Source: Paraburkholderia sp. IMGN_8 (GTDB lineage: Bacteria > Pseudomonadota > Gammaproteobacteria > Burkholderiales > Burkholderiaceae). Taken from it: 64,000 bases of DNA. The stretch lies in contig NZ_CP150900.1 in NCBI RefSeq assembly GCF_038050405.1, positions 4,278,001-4,342,000 of the forward strand, given 5' to 3'. The notes beneath the pieces were generated by a model. That model did no database searches. It saw nothing but the letters and a program-made list of their open reading frames with translations, and was not told the origin of the DNA. Position numbers and translations under genes: made by a program. This document shows, piece by piece, positions 7,580 to 17,305 of the stretch; the stretch's first letter is position 1; every line of letters begins with the position of its first letter.

Positions 7580-8251
7580 ATGAACTACCACTTCGACTTC
7601 AGCTTCCTCGAAGGAAGCTTCGGGGCACTGCTCTCAGGACTGAAGGTCACTATTGAGCTTTCAGTGGCTTCCAACGTCATGGGCCTTGTGCTTGGTTTTC
7701 TGCTTTGCCTTCTGGCCATGAGCCGTTGGGAAGTCGTTCGGTGGCCGGCGCAGCTGTTCATCGAGTTTTTCCGTTGTACGCCCGCTCTGCTCCAAATCGT
7801 CTGGTTTTACTACTGCATTCCGATGATGGTTGACGTATTTATCGACCCCATCGTGATGGGCGTCCTGGCACTCGGCTTGAATCTGACAGCATTTAACGCC
7901 GAAGCTTATCGGGCTGGCGTCCAGGCGGTCCCGAAGGAACACCTCGACGCCTGCGTGGCTCTTGGCTTAAAGCCGTGGCAGCGCACCGTCTACGTCGTGC
8001 TCCCTCAGGCGCTCCGGACCGCGATGCCGGTCCTGATGACCAACGGCATCGGAAGCCTGCAACAAAGTGCGCTCGTTGCCATCGTCGCGGTGGCGGACCT
8101 GATGTATGTCGGAAAGAGCCTCGCAACTGAAGCGTATCGTCCTCTCGAAACATATACGGTGGTCGCGCTCATTTACTTCGCGCTTTCGCTACCAATTGCG
8201 AAACTCGTGCATGTAATCGAGCGTCGTCAGGACCTGGCTGTTCAGCGTTGA
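7580..8251 (+). CDS. ABC transporter permease, His/Glu/Gln/Arg/opine family
   Basis: A 223-residue inner-membrane protein with about five hydrophobic segments and the permease EAA-type loop (AEAYRAGVQAVPKEHLDACV, residues about 110-130) that docks on the ATPase. It also has the family feature FRCTPALLQIVWFYY near residue 65. It pairs with the permease at 8262 to form the translocation pore. The ATG at 7580 lies 8 bases after the ATPase stop. Operon position 2 of the catabolic transcript. Confidence 0.92.
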   Translation: MNYHFDFSFLEGSFGALLSGLKVTIELSVASNVMGLVLGFLLCLLAMSRWEVVRWPAQLFIEFFRCTPALLQIVWFYYCIPMMVDVFIDPIVMGVLALGLNLTAFNAEAYRAGVQAVPKEHLDACVALGLKPWQRTVYVVLPQALRTAMPVLMTNGIGSLQQSALVAIVAVADLMYVGKSLATEAYRPLETYTVVALIYFALSLPIAKLVHVIERRQDLAVQR

Positions 8252-8261
8252 GGAGAAGACC

Positions 8262-8927
8262 ATGCATCTCGACTTTTCGGCTGTATTGCCCTATTGGCTG
8301 GTCTTGCTCAAAGGCCTGGGACTTACGATTGCATTTACGAGCAGTTGCGCCGTCATCGGAAGCCTTGCGGGATTTGTTCTGAGCCTGCTGCGGATGTCCC
8401 CGTCGCGGTGGTTGAAAGCGACGACGACGCTCTACGTCGAATTCTTCCGCGGCACGCCGTTGCTTATCCAGCTATTCTGGGTCTACTTCTGCTTTCCGGT
8501 TGTCTTCCGGATTCCGATTCCACCTTACGTGTCAGTGGTTATTTCACTGACGCTGTACATGGCGGCTATCACCAGCGAAACCTTCCGCGGGGCATTGAAA
8601 TCCATTTCGGCCGAGCAGCACGACGCGTGCACCGCATTGAGCCTTTCGCCTCAGGCCAAGATTCTTTACGTGATTTTCCCGCAGGCATTGCTGCGCGCAG
8701 TTCCTCCATTGTTGTCGAACATTGTCAGCCTGTTCAAGGAGAGTGCGCTCATCTCGTCGGTTGGTGTCGCGGACCTGATGTTTGTTGGCCAGAACATCTC
8801 GAACAGCACGGCACGTCCGGTCGAGTTCCTGACTACCGTCGCGATGATTTACTTCCTCGTCGCTTTCCCGCTGACGCGTCTGGTCGGCGTGGTCGAGACG
8901 CGGATGTTGAGGCGCTATGCCTATTAA
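8262..8927 (+). CDS. ABC transporter permease, second subunit
   Basis: A 221-residue membrane protein of the same family as its upstream neighbour. It has FFRGTPLLIQLFWVYF near residue 60 and the EAA loop SETFRGALKSISAEQHDACT near residue 105. The ATG follows GAGGAGAAGACC. The gene starts 10 bases after the first permease, so the two subunits are made together. Two different permease genes imply a heterodimeric channel, as in HisQM. Confidence 0.92.
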   Translation: MHLDFSAVLPYWLVLLKGLGLTIAFTSSCAVIGSLAGFVLSLLRMSPSRWLKATTTLYVEFFRGTPLLIQLFWVYFCFPVVFRIPIPPYVSVVISLTLYMAAITSETFRGALKSISAEQHDACTALSLSPQAKILYVIFPQALLRAVPPLLSNIVSLFKESALISSVGVADLMFVGQNISNSTARPVEFLTTVAMIYFLVAFPLTRLVGVVETRMLRRYAY

Positions 8928-8961
8928 CTCACCCAGTCACCCGTTAGTTTGGAGAACACAC

Positions 8962-9840
8962 ATGGAAATGAAGGGAATTTTGCCCGCTCTCGTTACGCCG
9001 TTCGACACCAAAGGGGCCGTCGACCACGACACGCTGGCTTCCATCATCGAATATCAACTGAAAGCAGGCGTCAAGGGCTTCGTACCGTTGGGCTCGACGG
9101 GTGAATACTATGCGCTGAACAATGAGGAGCGCCGTGCGATTCTGAAAACCGTACGTGAAGTCGTCGGTGACCGCGGAATCCTGATTGCGGGCGCGAATGG
9201 TTCGTCCACGCGTGAAGTCATCGAGCAGGTCAGACAAACGCGCGACGCGGGCTACACCAACCTGCTCATCGCCCCGCCGTACTATGCGCTGCCGTCACAG
9301 GAAGAACTCATCGGCCACTATGAGGCTATCCTCGAAGCTGCACCGGATATCAACCTCATTGTTTACAACTATCCCGTCCGCACGAACGTTGAAGTCGGCT
9401 ATGAGGTGCTCGAGGCCTTCCGTAACAATCCGCGAGTTATCGGCATCAAGGAAAGCAGCGGCAACCTGCTGCGCGCCATCGAGATTGGGTCGAAGTACAA
9501 GGACGACTACCAACTGTCCTGCGGTTCGGACGACCAGGCGCTTGACTTCTTGCTTTGGGGCGCAACAAGCTGGATTTGTGGACCGGCTAACTGCTTCGCT
9601 AAGCAAACGGTCGATATCTACAACAAGTTCGCCGCCGGCGACATTTTCGGCGCTCAGGCCGTGATGCGCTCGCTCTTCCCGGTAATGGCGACTATGGAAG
9701 CAGGCAAGTTCGTGCAGAAGGTGAAGTACGGTTGCGAGCTGGCTGGATTCAAGGTTGGCAATGCACGCATGCCGCTGAAGCCGCTGACCGACGAAGAGAA
9801 GGCGGAATTCCGCAAGGTCTTCGAAGCAACGCAGAGTTGA
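8962..9840 (+). CDS. DapA-family deaminase, likely 1-pyrroline-4-hydroxy-2-carboxylate deaminase
   Basis: A 292-residue TIM-barrel protein of the dihydrodipicolinate synthase family. Visible landmarks are GSTGEYYAL (residues 44-52, phosphate-loop-like), YNYP with Tyr136, and the Schiff-base Lys163 in GIKESSGN. In hydroxyproline degradation this family converts 1-pyrroline-4-hydroxy-2-carboxylate to 2-oxoglutarate semialdehyde plus ammonia. The neighbours (epimerase, FAD dehydrogenase, semialdehyde-type dehydrogenase) fit that step exactly. The ATG at 8962 follows TTTGGAG. Close alternatives in the family, such as sugar-acid lyases, are less likely here. Confidence 0.85.
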   Translation: MEMKGILPALVTPFDTKGAVDHDTLASIIEYQLKAGVKGFVPLGSTGEYYALNNEERRAILKTVREVVGDRGILIAGANGSSTREVIEQVRQTRDAGYTNLLIAPPYYALPSQEELIGHYEAILEAAPDINLIVYNYPVRTNVEVGYEVLEAFRNNPRVIGIKESSGNLLRAIEIGSKYKDDYQLSCGSDDQALDFLLWGATSWICGPANCFAKQTVDIYNKFAAGDIFGAQAVMRSLFPVMATMEAGKFVQKVKYGCELAGFKVGNARMPLKPLTDEEKAEFRKVFEATQS

Positions 9841-9849
9841 TTACGTAAC

Positions 9850-9873
9850 CCACCGCCCTTGCCGGGGCGGTGG
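9850..9873 (+). terminator. intra-operon hairpin without U-tract
   Basis: CCACCGCCC, loop TTGCCG, GGGCGGTGG: a perfect 9-base stem in the 54-base gap between the deaminase and epimerase genes. No U-run follows, so it is more likely an mRNA processing or stability element than a terminator. Confidence 0.45.
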
Positions 9874-9894
9874 AACCGCATAGAGACAAAGAAA

Positions 9895-10911
9895 ATGTCC
9901 AGACATAGCTTTACTTGCATCGAAGGTCATACTGAGGGTATGCCCGTCCGTATGGTCATCAAAGGCGGCCCCGAGCTCCAGGGGGCGACAATGAATGACC
10001 GACGCAAGTATTTCGTTGAGCATTACGACGGGGTTCGACGCGCGCTGATGCTGGAACCGCGTGGTCATTCTCACATGTCCGGGACGATTTTCTACCTGCC
10101 GCTGAGCGCGAACGCGGATTTCAGCCTGCTCTTCATTGAGACGTCGGGATGCCTGCCCATGTGCGGCCACGCGACAATTGGCTCAATTTCGTTCGCTCTT
10201 GAGGCGGGTCTAATTGTGCCGATGCAACCTGGCACGGTAGTTGTGGATGTGCCGGCTGGTCAGGTGACCGCACGCTACGAAATGGATGGCGAGCGTGTCG
10301 CCTCAGTTCGCTTTACAAATGTCCCAAGCTTCCTTCTGCATCGTGACGTCGAAATCACGTTGCCTCAACTTGGCAAGCTCTCGGTCGACATCGCCTACGG
10401 CGGAAACTTCTATCCCATTGTCGAAGTCCAGGAGAACTATCCGGGCTGCGAACACTTTGCTCCAGAGGTCCTGCTTGAGTGGGGACGGGACATGCAGCGG
10501 CTTGTCAACGAAGCGATTGACGTAATTCACCCGGACTACCCTCAAATCCGCGGCGTGAAGCATTGCATGTGGACTGGGCGGCCTGTCGCTGAAGACGCGG
10601 ACGGACGCTCGGTTGTCATCGCTGGTGAAAGCCTCATCGACCGTTCACCCTGCGGAACGGGAAGCTCTGCCCGTGTTGCGCAACGATACGCTCGCGGCCT
10701 TCTGGCCGAGGGCGAGTCGTTCACGCATGAAAGCCTTATCTGTAGTCGTTTCATTGGTCGCGTCGAGGCGACGACCAGGCTTGAAAGCGGGCTGGAAGCT
10801 GTGTACCCGAGCATTGAGGGGCGTGCGTGGATTACAGGGCGCGGTGAACATTACGTTGATGACTCACAGCCATATGCACAGGGATTCAGTTTGCAGGAGT
10901 TCGTAAAGTGA
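9895..10911 (+). CDS. 4-hydroxyproline 2-epimerase (proline racemase family)
   Basis: A 338-residue enzyme with both catalytic cysteines of the proline racemase fold: Cys90 in MCGHATIG and Cys253 in [10 protein letters not shown]. The Cys/Cys pair, and a large set of hydroxyproline-locus neighbours, point to 4-hydroxy-L-proline 2-epimerase, which makes the D-isomer for the dehydrogenase encoded next. The opening [15 protein letters not shown] matches the family. The ATG at 9895 has only a weak AGAGAC site. Its stop overlaps the next start by four bases (GTGA), so translation is coupled. A plain proline racemase cannot be excluded. Confidence 0.88.
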   Translation: MSRHSFTCIEGHTEGMPVRMVIKGGPELQGATMNDRRKYFVEHYDGVRRALMLEPRGHSHMSGTIFYLPLSANADFSLLFIETSGCLPMCGHATIGSISFALEAGLIVPMQPGTVVVDVPAGQVTARYEMDGERVASVRFTNVPSFLLHRDVEITLPQLGKLSVDIAYGGNFYPIVEVQENYPGCEHFAPEVLLEWGRDMQRLVNEAIDVIHPDYPQIRGVKHCMWTGRPVAEDADGRSVVIAGESLIDRSPCGTGSSARVAQRYARGLLAEGESFTHESLICSRFIGRVEATTRLESGLEAVYPSIEGRAWITGRGEHYVDDSQPYAQGFSLQEFVK

Positions 10912-12200
10912 ACGCGGTTCCTCGTGAACAAATTTCCGGGGCGCCTCAATCAGCTCCGCACGAAGCAGCTGTGGTAATCGGCGGCGGCATTGTGGGCGTC
11001 TGTTGCGCGTTGTATCTGCAACGCGGCGGCTACGAGGTCACGCTCGTAGACCCTGAGGCACCGGGAAACAGCACGGCAAAATGGAGTTGTGGACAGATGG
11101 CGGTGAGCGAAGTCATTCCGCTGTCGAAGCCGGGCATCCTCATGAAAGTTCCGGGTTGGCTCATGGACCAGAAGGGTCCATTGGCGTTGCGCCCTGGAGC
11201 GTTGCCGGGGATTTTGCCGTGGTTACTCCGCTTCATGGCATCGGCGCGTCATTCAAAGATTGTCGACATTGCGCAATCGATGGCGACACTCACGCATGAC
11301 GTGTACACAGACTACGCGCCGTTGCTCGAGATATGCGAAGACAAAGCACTCCTTGGCCAACGGCCCGTGCTCGAGCTATTCGACAATCCGAACGCGATAG
11401 AGCGCGACAAGGCACATCTCGAGCTGCGCCAGTCACTTGGCTTCTCGTATCAGAGGCTCAACGCCACGGAGATTGCCGACCTGGAGCCTGCTCTGGCCGG
11501 ACGTTTCTCTCACGGTCTGCTTTTTCCTGACTGGCGCTTCGTAAGCGACACCGAAGGCTTCATCGCGGCCTTGACCGGGAGCTTCGTCTCCAGAGGCGGC
11601 CGTCGGGTACGTTCGACTGCCGCGCGTATTGATGAATCGTCCGGCCGCGCAACCGGAGTCACTTTGGAAAACGGTGAGCGAATTGCGGCCAGTCACGTAG
11701 TCGTCGCCGCGGGCACGGGGTCGCGGAGGTTCTTCGGCCAACTGGGTGTGAATGTGCCGCTCGAAGGCGTCGCGGGCTATCAGGCGCTGCTGCGTAATCC
11801 GGGAGTGGAAATCCGGCATTCAATCATTTATGCCGACGGCGGCTTCTGCTTCACGCCCATGACGCGCGGATTGCAGATAGGCGGCACCATCGAATTTGCG
11901 GGGCGCGATGCGAAGCCCAACTTCAAGCGCGCAGAAATCATCGTTGAAAAAGCCAAACGGATTCTGCCTGAGCTTCGGACCGACGGCATCGAATTTGGCG
12001 TTGGCTATCGGCCGTTCTTGCCAGACACCAAGCCGGTCATCGACCGCTCACAAAGGCTGCAGAATGTCTTTATGGCTTTCGGTCACGGGCAGCTCGGTCT
12101 CACGCTTGGTGCGACCACCGGAAAGTTGATTGGCGACATGGTGGCTGGCCGCGCAACGAAACAGAATCTGGCGCCCTTTAGCGCTTACCGCTTTGCCTGA
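10908..12200 (+). CDS. FAD-dependent D-amino-acid (D-hydroxyproline) dehydrogenase
   Basis: A 430-residue DadA/DAO-family flavoprotein. The dinucleotide-binding motif VIGGGIVG is at residues 23-30, followed by the FAD contact around STAKWSCGQ. The C-terminus has the family ending [14 protein letters not shown]. It most likely oxidises D-hydroxyproline to 1-pyrroline-4-hydroxy-2-carboxylate, feeding the DapA-family deaminase. It is the single-subunit type; no small 2Fe-2S partner is present. GTG start overlapping the epimerase stop. Confidence 0.88.
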   Translation: MNAVPREQISGAPQSAPHEAAVVIGGGIVGVCCALYLQRGGYEVTLVDPEAPGNSTAKWSCGQMAVSEVIPLSKPGILMKVPGWLMDQKGPLALRPGALPGILPWLLRFMASARHSKIVDIAQSMATLTHDVYTDYAPLLEICEDKALLGQRPVLELFDNPNAIERDKAHLELRQSLGFSYQRLNATEIADLEPALAGRFSHGLLFPDWRFVSDTEGFIAALTGSFVSRGGRRVRSTAARIDESSGRATGVTLENGERIAASHVVVAAGTGSRRFFGQLGVNVPLEGVAGYQALLRNPGVEIRHSIIYADGGFCFTPMTRGLQIGGTIEFAGRDAKPNFKRAEIIVEKAKRILPELRTDGIEFGVGYRPFLPDTKPVIDRSQRLQNVFMAFGHGQLGLTLGATTGKLIGDMVAGRATKQNLAPFSAYRFA

Positions 12201-12212
12201 AAGAGGACGCTC

Positions 12213-13694
12213 ATGAAATCGTATGACCAGCTTTTTATCAATGGCCGTTGGGTATCTCCGGTCAAGGGTGGGACCTTCGATACTGTCGACCCATTCACCG
12301 AAACGGTAATCGCGAAAGTCGCGGCGGCGACTGCTGAAGATGTGGACCTTGCGGTAAAAGCAGCGCGGGACGCCTTCGACAACGGCCCGTGGCCACGAAT
12401 GAGTGGTGCCGAACGGGGTGCGGCATTGCGCAGAATCGCGAGTGGCATCCGCGCTCGACTCCCTGAATTGGCTGAACTTGAAGTGCGCGACAATGGCAAG
12501 CCTTTGCCCGAAGCACTATGGGACTTGGGCGACGCAGCAGGTTGCTTCGAATTCTATGCCGGGCTTGCAGAGCAACTCGACGAGAAGACAGAGCATCCCG
12601 TCACGTTGCCGGACGACCGCTTCAGTTCCATCGCAAGGAAAGAGCCAATCGGTGTGGCCGGTGCGATTATCCCGTGGAACTTCCCGATGTTGATGGCGGC
12701 ATGGAAGGTCGCGCCAGCGCTTGCTGCGGGTTGCACGATGGTTCTGAAACCCTCGGAGTTGACGCCCCTGACAGCAATTGAACTTGGCGAGATTGCCGCT
12801 GCAGCGGAACTGCCTGCTGGCGTACTGAACATCGTTACTGGTTTCGGCAAAGACGCTGGCGCCCCGCTGAGCGAGCATCCGGGCATCGATAAACTGGCGT
12901 TCACCGGAAGCGTCCCAACGGGCAGCCGCATCATGCAGACTGCGGCGCGCGACATCAAAAACGTCAGTCTCGAGCTAGGCGGAAAATCACCGTTCATTGT
13001 CTTTGATGACAGCGACATCGAGGCAGCCGTTGAGTGGATTATGTTCGGTATTTTCTGGAATCAGGGGCAGGTGTGTTCGGCGACGTCCCGGGTTCTGGTT
13101 CAACGCGGCATCTATGAGCGTCTACTTGAGCGACTCAAGGACGAAGCCCGCAAAATCCGTATCGGCAACGGTCTGGAGGACGGCGTCCTGCTGGGCCCAA
13201 TCGTTAGCAGTGGACAGTACCAGAAGGTTCAGGAAGCAGTCGCGCGTGGGAAGGACGAAGGTGCACGTCTTGTGACGGGCGGCGACCGCCCTGCGCATCT
13301 CAAGACAGGCTACTTCATGGAACCCGTCGTGTTTGCAGACGTTCCCGAAAGCAGCTGGATTTGGCAGGAAGAGATTTTCGGCCCCGTCGTGTGCATCCGG
13401 CCATTTGATGACGAAGCTGAAGCACTGCGCTCCGCAAACGATTCGCGCTTCGGTCTTGCCGCCGCAGTCATGTCAAAGGACCTTGCACGGTGCGACCGCG
13501 TCGCGCGGGCTCTGCGGGCTGGTATCGTCTGGATTAACTGTTCGCAGCCCACTTTCACCGAAGCACCTTGGGGCGGTTACAAGCAGAGCGGCATCGGGCG
13601 CGAACTCGGGGAATGGGGTCTCAACAACTATCTCGAGACGAAGCAGATTACCCGATACGACAGCGACAAACCTTGGGCGTGGTACATCAAGTAA
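12213..13694 (+). CDS. aldehyde dehydrogenase, likely 2-oxoglutarate semialdehyde dehydrogenase
   Basis: A 493-residue NAD(P)-dependent aldehyde dehydrogenase. Catalytic Glu254 lies in LELGGKSP and catalytic Cys288 in GQVCSA. The Rossmann motif FTGSVPTGS is present near residue 230. In this operon the last step of hydroxyproline breakdown is oxidation of 2-oxoglutarate semialdehyde to 2-oxoglutarate, which this enzyme would do. By sequence alone it also resembles betaine or 4-guanidinobutyraldehyde dehydrogenases, so the substrate rests on context. It starts 12 bases after the dehydrogenase gene. Confidence 0.87.
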   Translation: MKSYDQLFINGRWVSPVKGGTFDTVDPFTETVIAKVAAATAEDVDLAVKAARDAFDNGPWPRMSGAERGAALRRIASGIRARLPELAELEVRDNGKPLPEALWDLGDAAGCFEFYAGLAEQLDEKTEHPVTLPDDRFSSIARKEPIGVAGAIIPWNFPMLMAAWKVAPALAAGCTMVLKPSELTPLTAIELGEIAAAAELPAGVLNIVTGFGKDAGAPLSEHPGIDKLAFTGSVPTGSRIMQTAARDIKNVSLELGGKSPFIVFDDSDIEAAVEWIMFGIFWNQGQVCSATSRVLVQRGIYERLLERLKDEARKIRIGNGLEDGVLLGPIVSSGQYQKVQEAVARGKDEGARLVTGGDRPAHLKTGYFMEPVVFADVPESSWIWQEEIFGPVVCIRPFDDEAEALRSANDSRFGLAAAVMSKDLARCDRVARALRAGIVWINCSQPTFTEAPWGGYKQSGIGRELGEWGLNNYLETKQITRYDSDKPWAWYIK

Positions 13695-13706
13695 GGTAGG
13701 TGGGTC

Positions 13707-14738
13707 ATGCGCTGGAATAGAACGCTACAGCTGGTTGATGTTCATTGTGAAGGCGAAATCGGCAAGGTCATCACCGGAGGGGTCCTCGACATTCCCGGCA
13801 AGACCATGCTCGATAAGATGAACTACATCAACGAGGTCGACGATAGTCTTCGCAGGCTGGTCACTCTTGAACCACGAGGTTGCTTGCAGATGTCGGTCAA
13901 TCTGCTGTTGCCGCCGACACGTGCAGATGCGGATGCCGGGTTCATCGTCCTGCAAGCTGACAAGGCCCATCCGATGTCCGGCAGCAATGCCATCTGCGTG
14001 GTGACAGCTTTGCTCGAACTGGGAATGGTGCGAATGAGTGAGCCCGAAACCCTTGTCAGGCTGGACACGCCTGCGGGGCTCGTGACGGCTCACGCGACCT
14101 GCAAGGACGGTCGCTGTGTTGGCGTGTCTCTTGATATGGTTCCGGCGTTCGTCGAGCAGCTGGACATGAACGTTCAAACCCCCGATTTTGGGAACATCAG
14201 GGCGGACGTCGCATTCGGTGGCGTCTACTACGCTCTCGTCGACGTTGACCAGATTGGCCTTGAAATCGCTCCAGAAAACGCGCGTCAGCTCGCGGAAATT
14301 GGGGTCAAGCTGAAGGGGCTAATCAACGCGCAGGTTCAAGTTCAACATCCGCTGTTTCCGCAAATTAACGAAGTGGCGTATGTGATGTTCCGCAACCGCA
14401 TCAACGACGATTTGTATCAGACTTGCACTACGTTGCCCCCAGGTCGCGTCGACAGGTCGCCGTGCGGAACTGGAAGTTCGGCTAATCTCGCGACGTTGGC
14501 CGCCCGAGGTCTTGTGAATGTCGGCAGTCGACTGAAGTCACGTTCGACCATCGGGGGGGAGTTCAACGTCGAATTGCTGGGGAAAACCGAGGTTGGTGGA
14601 AGACCCGCAGTGTTGCCGCGCGTTCAGGGGCGAGCATGGGTCTACGGGATTCAACAACTTGGGGTGGACCCCGATGACCCGCTGGCCGCTGGGTTTATGC
14701 TAAGCGATACGTGGGGCTCGGGTTTCCCGACGCCCTGA
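13707..14738 (+). CDS. proline racemase-family paralogue with Ser/Cys active site
   Basis: A 343-residue member of the same family as the 9895 gene but clearly diverged. The first catalytic position is Ser91 in PMSGSNAIC instead of Cys; the second is Cys253 in [10 protein letters not shown]. Family members with a changed first residue often act as trans-3-hydroxyproline dehydratases or have mixed activity, because elimination needs only one thiol base. This copy may widen the pathway to another hydroxyproline isomer. It begins 12 bases after the aldehyde dehydrogenase, so it belongs to the same operon. Confidence 0.85.
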   Translation: MRWNRTLQLVDVHCEGEIGKVITGGVLDIPGKTMLDKMNYINEVDDSLRRLVTLEPRGCLQMSVNLLLPPTRADADAGFIVLQADKAHPMSGSNAICVVTALLELGMVRMSEPETLVRLDTPAGLVTAHATCKDGRCVGVSLDMVPAFVEQLDMNVQTPDFGNIRADVAFGGVYYALVDVDQIGLEIAPENARQLAEIGVKLKGLINAQVQVQHPLFPQINEVAYVMFRNRINDDLYQTCTTLPPGRVDRSPCGTGSSANLATLAARGLVNVGSRLKSRSTIGGEFNVELLGKTEVGGRPAVLPRVQGRAWVYGIQQLGVDPDDPLAAGFMLSDTWGSGFPTP

Positions 14739-14753
14739 GAAGGAGTGCGCGCG

Positions 14754-15518
14754 ATGATAAACTTGAATGCGCGCCCGTCTTTCCGGGCCCATTACGAAGG
14801 CGGTGAGACGATGAGCAAAGGTACGGCGGAGACAGAGGTCAATGCGCGCCGGCACGGCGGACGCTACATTTATGAAGAGTTGCGAAAGCAGATTCTGACG
14901 CTGCAACTCAAGCCAGGCGCTCCGCTCGACGAAGTTTCGCTCGCTGCGCAGTTCGGCCTTTCACGCTCGCCTGTACGCGATGCGCTTGCGCGGTTGATAA
15001 GCGAAGGTTTGGTGACGATTCTGCCGAATCGAACGACCCTTGTTACGCCGTTCGAAATCGAAGAATTCCCGAAGTATGTGTCGGCACTGGACCTCATTCA
15101 GCGTGCAGTTACCCGCCTGGCAGCGTTGCATCGAACGGAAGCTGACCTCGCGCGCATCCGGAAAGCGGATGACGTTTACATGCAAGCGGTAGAGAGTGGC
15201 GACTTTAGCGCGATGTCCGAAACGAACAAGGGTCTGCACATAGCAATCGCGCATGCTGCAAATAATCCCTACTTTGTCGGATATTACGAGCGCCTTCTGG
15301 GCGAAGGACAGCGGCTCATGCATCTACACTTTGATTTTACGGTAACGTCGCCAACGGCGACGCCGCTGGGACGCGACCACGCCGAGATGATTGATGCCAT
15401 TGCGCGCAAGGACGGTGATGCCGCGGAGAGACTCGCGCACGAGCATACGATGCTCTTCCAGAAGCGATTCCTTGACTACATGCGGCAGAACATGACGGAA
15501 TCGATGGCGATTCTGTGA
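14754..15518 (+). CDS. GntR/FadR-family (FCD) transcriptional regulator
   Basis: About 254 residues. A winged helix-turn-helix occupies roughly residues 37-95 (IYEELRKQIL...LSRSPVRDALARLISEGLV), followed by an all-helical FCD ligand domain containing NKGLHIAIAHAANNPYF and later histidines that bind metal and effector. It is the only regulator in the hydroxyproline locus and probably controls both operator copies (4147 and 6547). The ATG at 14754 is preferred because AAGGAG lies 8 bases upstream; an ATG at 14811 is an alternative. A strong terminator follows. Confidence 0.88.
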   Translation: MINLNARPSFRAHYEGGETMSKGTAETEVNARRHGGRYIYEELRKQILTLQLKPGAPLDEVSLAAQFGLSRSPVRDALARLISEGLVTILPNRTTLVTPFEIEEFPKYVSALDLIQRAVTRLAALHRTEADLARIRKADDVYMQAVESGDFSAMSETNKGLHIAIAHAANNPYFVGYYERLLGEGQRLMHLHFDFTVTSPTATPLGRDHAEMIDAIARKDGDAAERLAHEHTMLFQKRFLDYMRQNMTESMAIL

Positions 15519-15526
15519 CCTGATGC

Positions 15527-15559
15527 AGGCAGCTTTGGTCTCTCCAAGGCTGCCTTTTT
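15527..15559 (+). terminator. Rho-independent terminator of the hydroxyproline operon
   Basis: AGGCAGC plus TTTGG, loop TCTCT, then CCAAG plus GCTGCCT (12-base stem including one G-U pair), running into a T5 tract. It lies 9 bases after the GntR stop and closes the catabolic transcript. Confidence 0.85.
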
Positions 15560-15670
15560 CACAACGCTACATGGCCCAGTCGGTCACCCTCTTCAAGAAC
15601 GTCCACCCTCTGGGGCGCCGCACGCTGTGACACTGCGTCTGACGCACCCAGATATAGCCTCCCCAGGCAG

Positions 15671-15918
15671 ATGGTTGAGACTGCGGCAAGTCATCTTGCC
15701 TCGCTCAGGGCGTCATTTGCGACTGCGATACTGTCTTCCAGACTACTGGGCGACATTGCCCACGAAGGCAATCCGGCAATACTTCAAATCCAGCTCTGAC
15801 CATTGTCGTACAGACCTTTGTCGAGGACATTGCAACCGGGGCGTCGCAGCTTGTCGGCGGCGCAGAAGCGTTGGTCGTGGCCGAAATCATTGAGCACGCA
15901 TACGCGCAAGGACAATGA
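15671..15918 (+). pseudogene. small hypothetical gene broken by a frameshift
   Basis: An ATG at 15671 reads MVETAASHLASLRASFATAI and stops after NPAILQIQL. One base back, the next frame continues without interruption as VVQTFVEDIATGASQLVGGA and EHAYAQGQ. The two parts look like one helical protein of about 82 residues split by a one-base frameshift near 15793. No family is recognised. The match of composition across the junction is the only evidence. Confidence 0.35.
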
Positions 15919-15987
15919 CTCCTTGCGCAAATCCAAGAGTGCAACCGCAAACTGTTCCGCACAAAGAGCTATGGTGCTGAAAACAAA

Positions 15988-16020
15988 AAGCGCCGTGCGG
16001 GATGTTGTCGCACGGCGCTT
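15988..16020 (-). terminator. strong hairpin, terminator on the minus strand
   Basis: AAGCGCCGTGCG, 9-base loop, CGCACGGCGCTT: a perfect 12-base stem. Read on the minus strand it is followed by CTTTTTGTTTTC, a proper U-tract. No clear minus-strand gene ends here, so it may terminate an unannotated transcript from 16.1-16.6 kb or block readthrough. Confidence 0.6.
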
Positions 16021-16925
16021 AAATTCGCTCATCCGTTGGAGGTAGAGAGCGAGAGGAGACAAAAACCAGTTTAGTTCATCCGGGCAAAAAGCAAAGCGCC
16101 GGAAAACTGCGGGTCATGGCCTCATTTTGTAGAATTGACCGCGCTCTCCAAGAACGCCGAATTTGAGCGAAGGACGCGAAAATTGAATGACGCAAAATCG
16201 CTCTTTGAATTGGCGCAGTTTTCTGTTGAAGTAACCTATTCTAAAAAATACCCAGCCGACCCCGTAGACGAGACGTTTTCCAGGGTGATATACATTACCT
16301 GTCACGCGTCGCTGAGCACGAGCCGACCGACGTTTAGGGCCGCCTCTTCTAGTGAAGAGCTTCGGTGAGTGACCGCTAGCGCGGACGAGGAGTGACCGGT
16401 GGCGCGCTAGGGATATTCGTACCACGGGGATGGGTCCTGAGATAACGAACGCGCTGGCGAAGCTAGAGGCGCGGGACCCGAAATAGTCTGGCGGAGCCGT
16501 ATCGGCGGAAGGTCTCGAGGCGGCACGCCCCTCTGGGGACCCGACGCAAACATATAGATTTTCAAACAAGCAACTCTAAAGGAAAGATATCCTCCCTTTA
16601 GAGTGGTTTTGATATTCCGATGTGTGCATCATCAGGTTATTCCCTTTTGCTTTGCTCACGCGATGAGCTGCTCTTTGGAATAACCGGTACATCTTCTCCG
16701 GTTGCATATTCGCGTTTGAAGCCGCTGCGCGGCCTGCTCCCCAGGGAAGAGTGCAGGTGCGCAATCAACGTAGCCCCCTTTCCGACGCATCAAGCCCATC
16801 GCATTCATTGCTGGCCAGCAGGTCGGTGCATCGCTGCCGCGATGCCATGTCCCGCGCGACGGTGTCTTCTATGACGACCCCGCAGCGACCTACAACGCGG
16901 TGACCTCATACCTTTGAATGGCCAG
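16021..16925. other. region without a supported gene
   Basis: About 900 bases. Open frames exist on both strands but have no ribosome sites and show poor coding character. The only structure seen is an inverted repeat at about 16573-16603 (ACTCTAAAGG ... CCTTTAGAGT, 10-base arms). No remnants were recognised. Confidence 0.5.
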
Positions 16926-17138
16926 TCAACCGTTGTGCCGGGCACGTTGCGTCATTTCTCGCTTGATTGGCGACTCTGGTTTCGTTCTTCGCAGAAGCGC
17001 AGCGAGCTTGGCTTGCACCTGCAAAAACACCCGGGTTGAAACTCCGCCTAGCTGGTCATCGTGCAACTTCAGAACCCTTCGCAGGAGCAGTGATTCGGCG
17101 TCATCGAGCCTCCACAGCGCTTCGTCTTGTGCCCGCAT
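16926..17138 (-). CDS. possible small hypothetical protein
   Basis: A 70-residue frame from an ATG at 17138, starting MRAQDEALWRLDDAESLLLR. The predicted protein is helical and ends in a basic tail (KREMTQRARHNG). It has no recognisable ribosome site and no known family. Coding nature is uncertain. Confidence 0.3.
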   Translation of the reverse strand: MRAQDEALWRLDDAESLLLRRVLKLHDDQLGGVSTRVFLQVQAKLAALLRRTKPESPIKREMTQRARHNG

Positions 17139-17305
17139 TACTGCGACGTCGAGAACGGACTCCGCTTGGCAGCTCTGCTTCGCCACGGTATGACAGCACC
17201 GCCAGTTCCTGTGCCCAGTGCGCCACCCATTGCCAGCAATCCAGTCTGTGTCCCGCGAAGGCTCGGCGCAAACCATCGTGCGAGCACCGGATTCAGGGGA
17301 ACCCA

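Noticed and set aside
16114..16569. Minus-strand frame of 151 codons after the terminator at 15988
   Set aside because: No ribosome site, Arg/Ser-rich shadow-like composition and no family. The terminator hints at a transcript, but coding is not supported.
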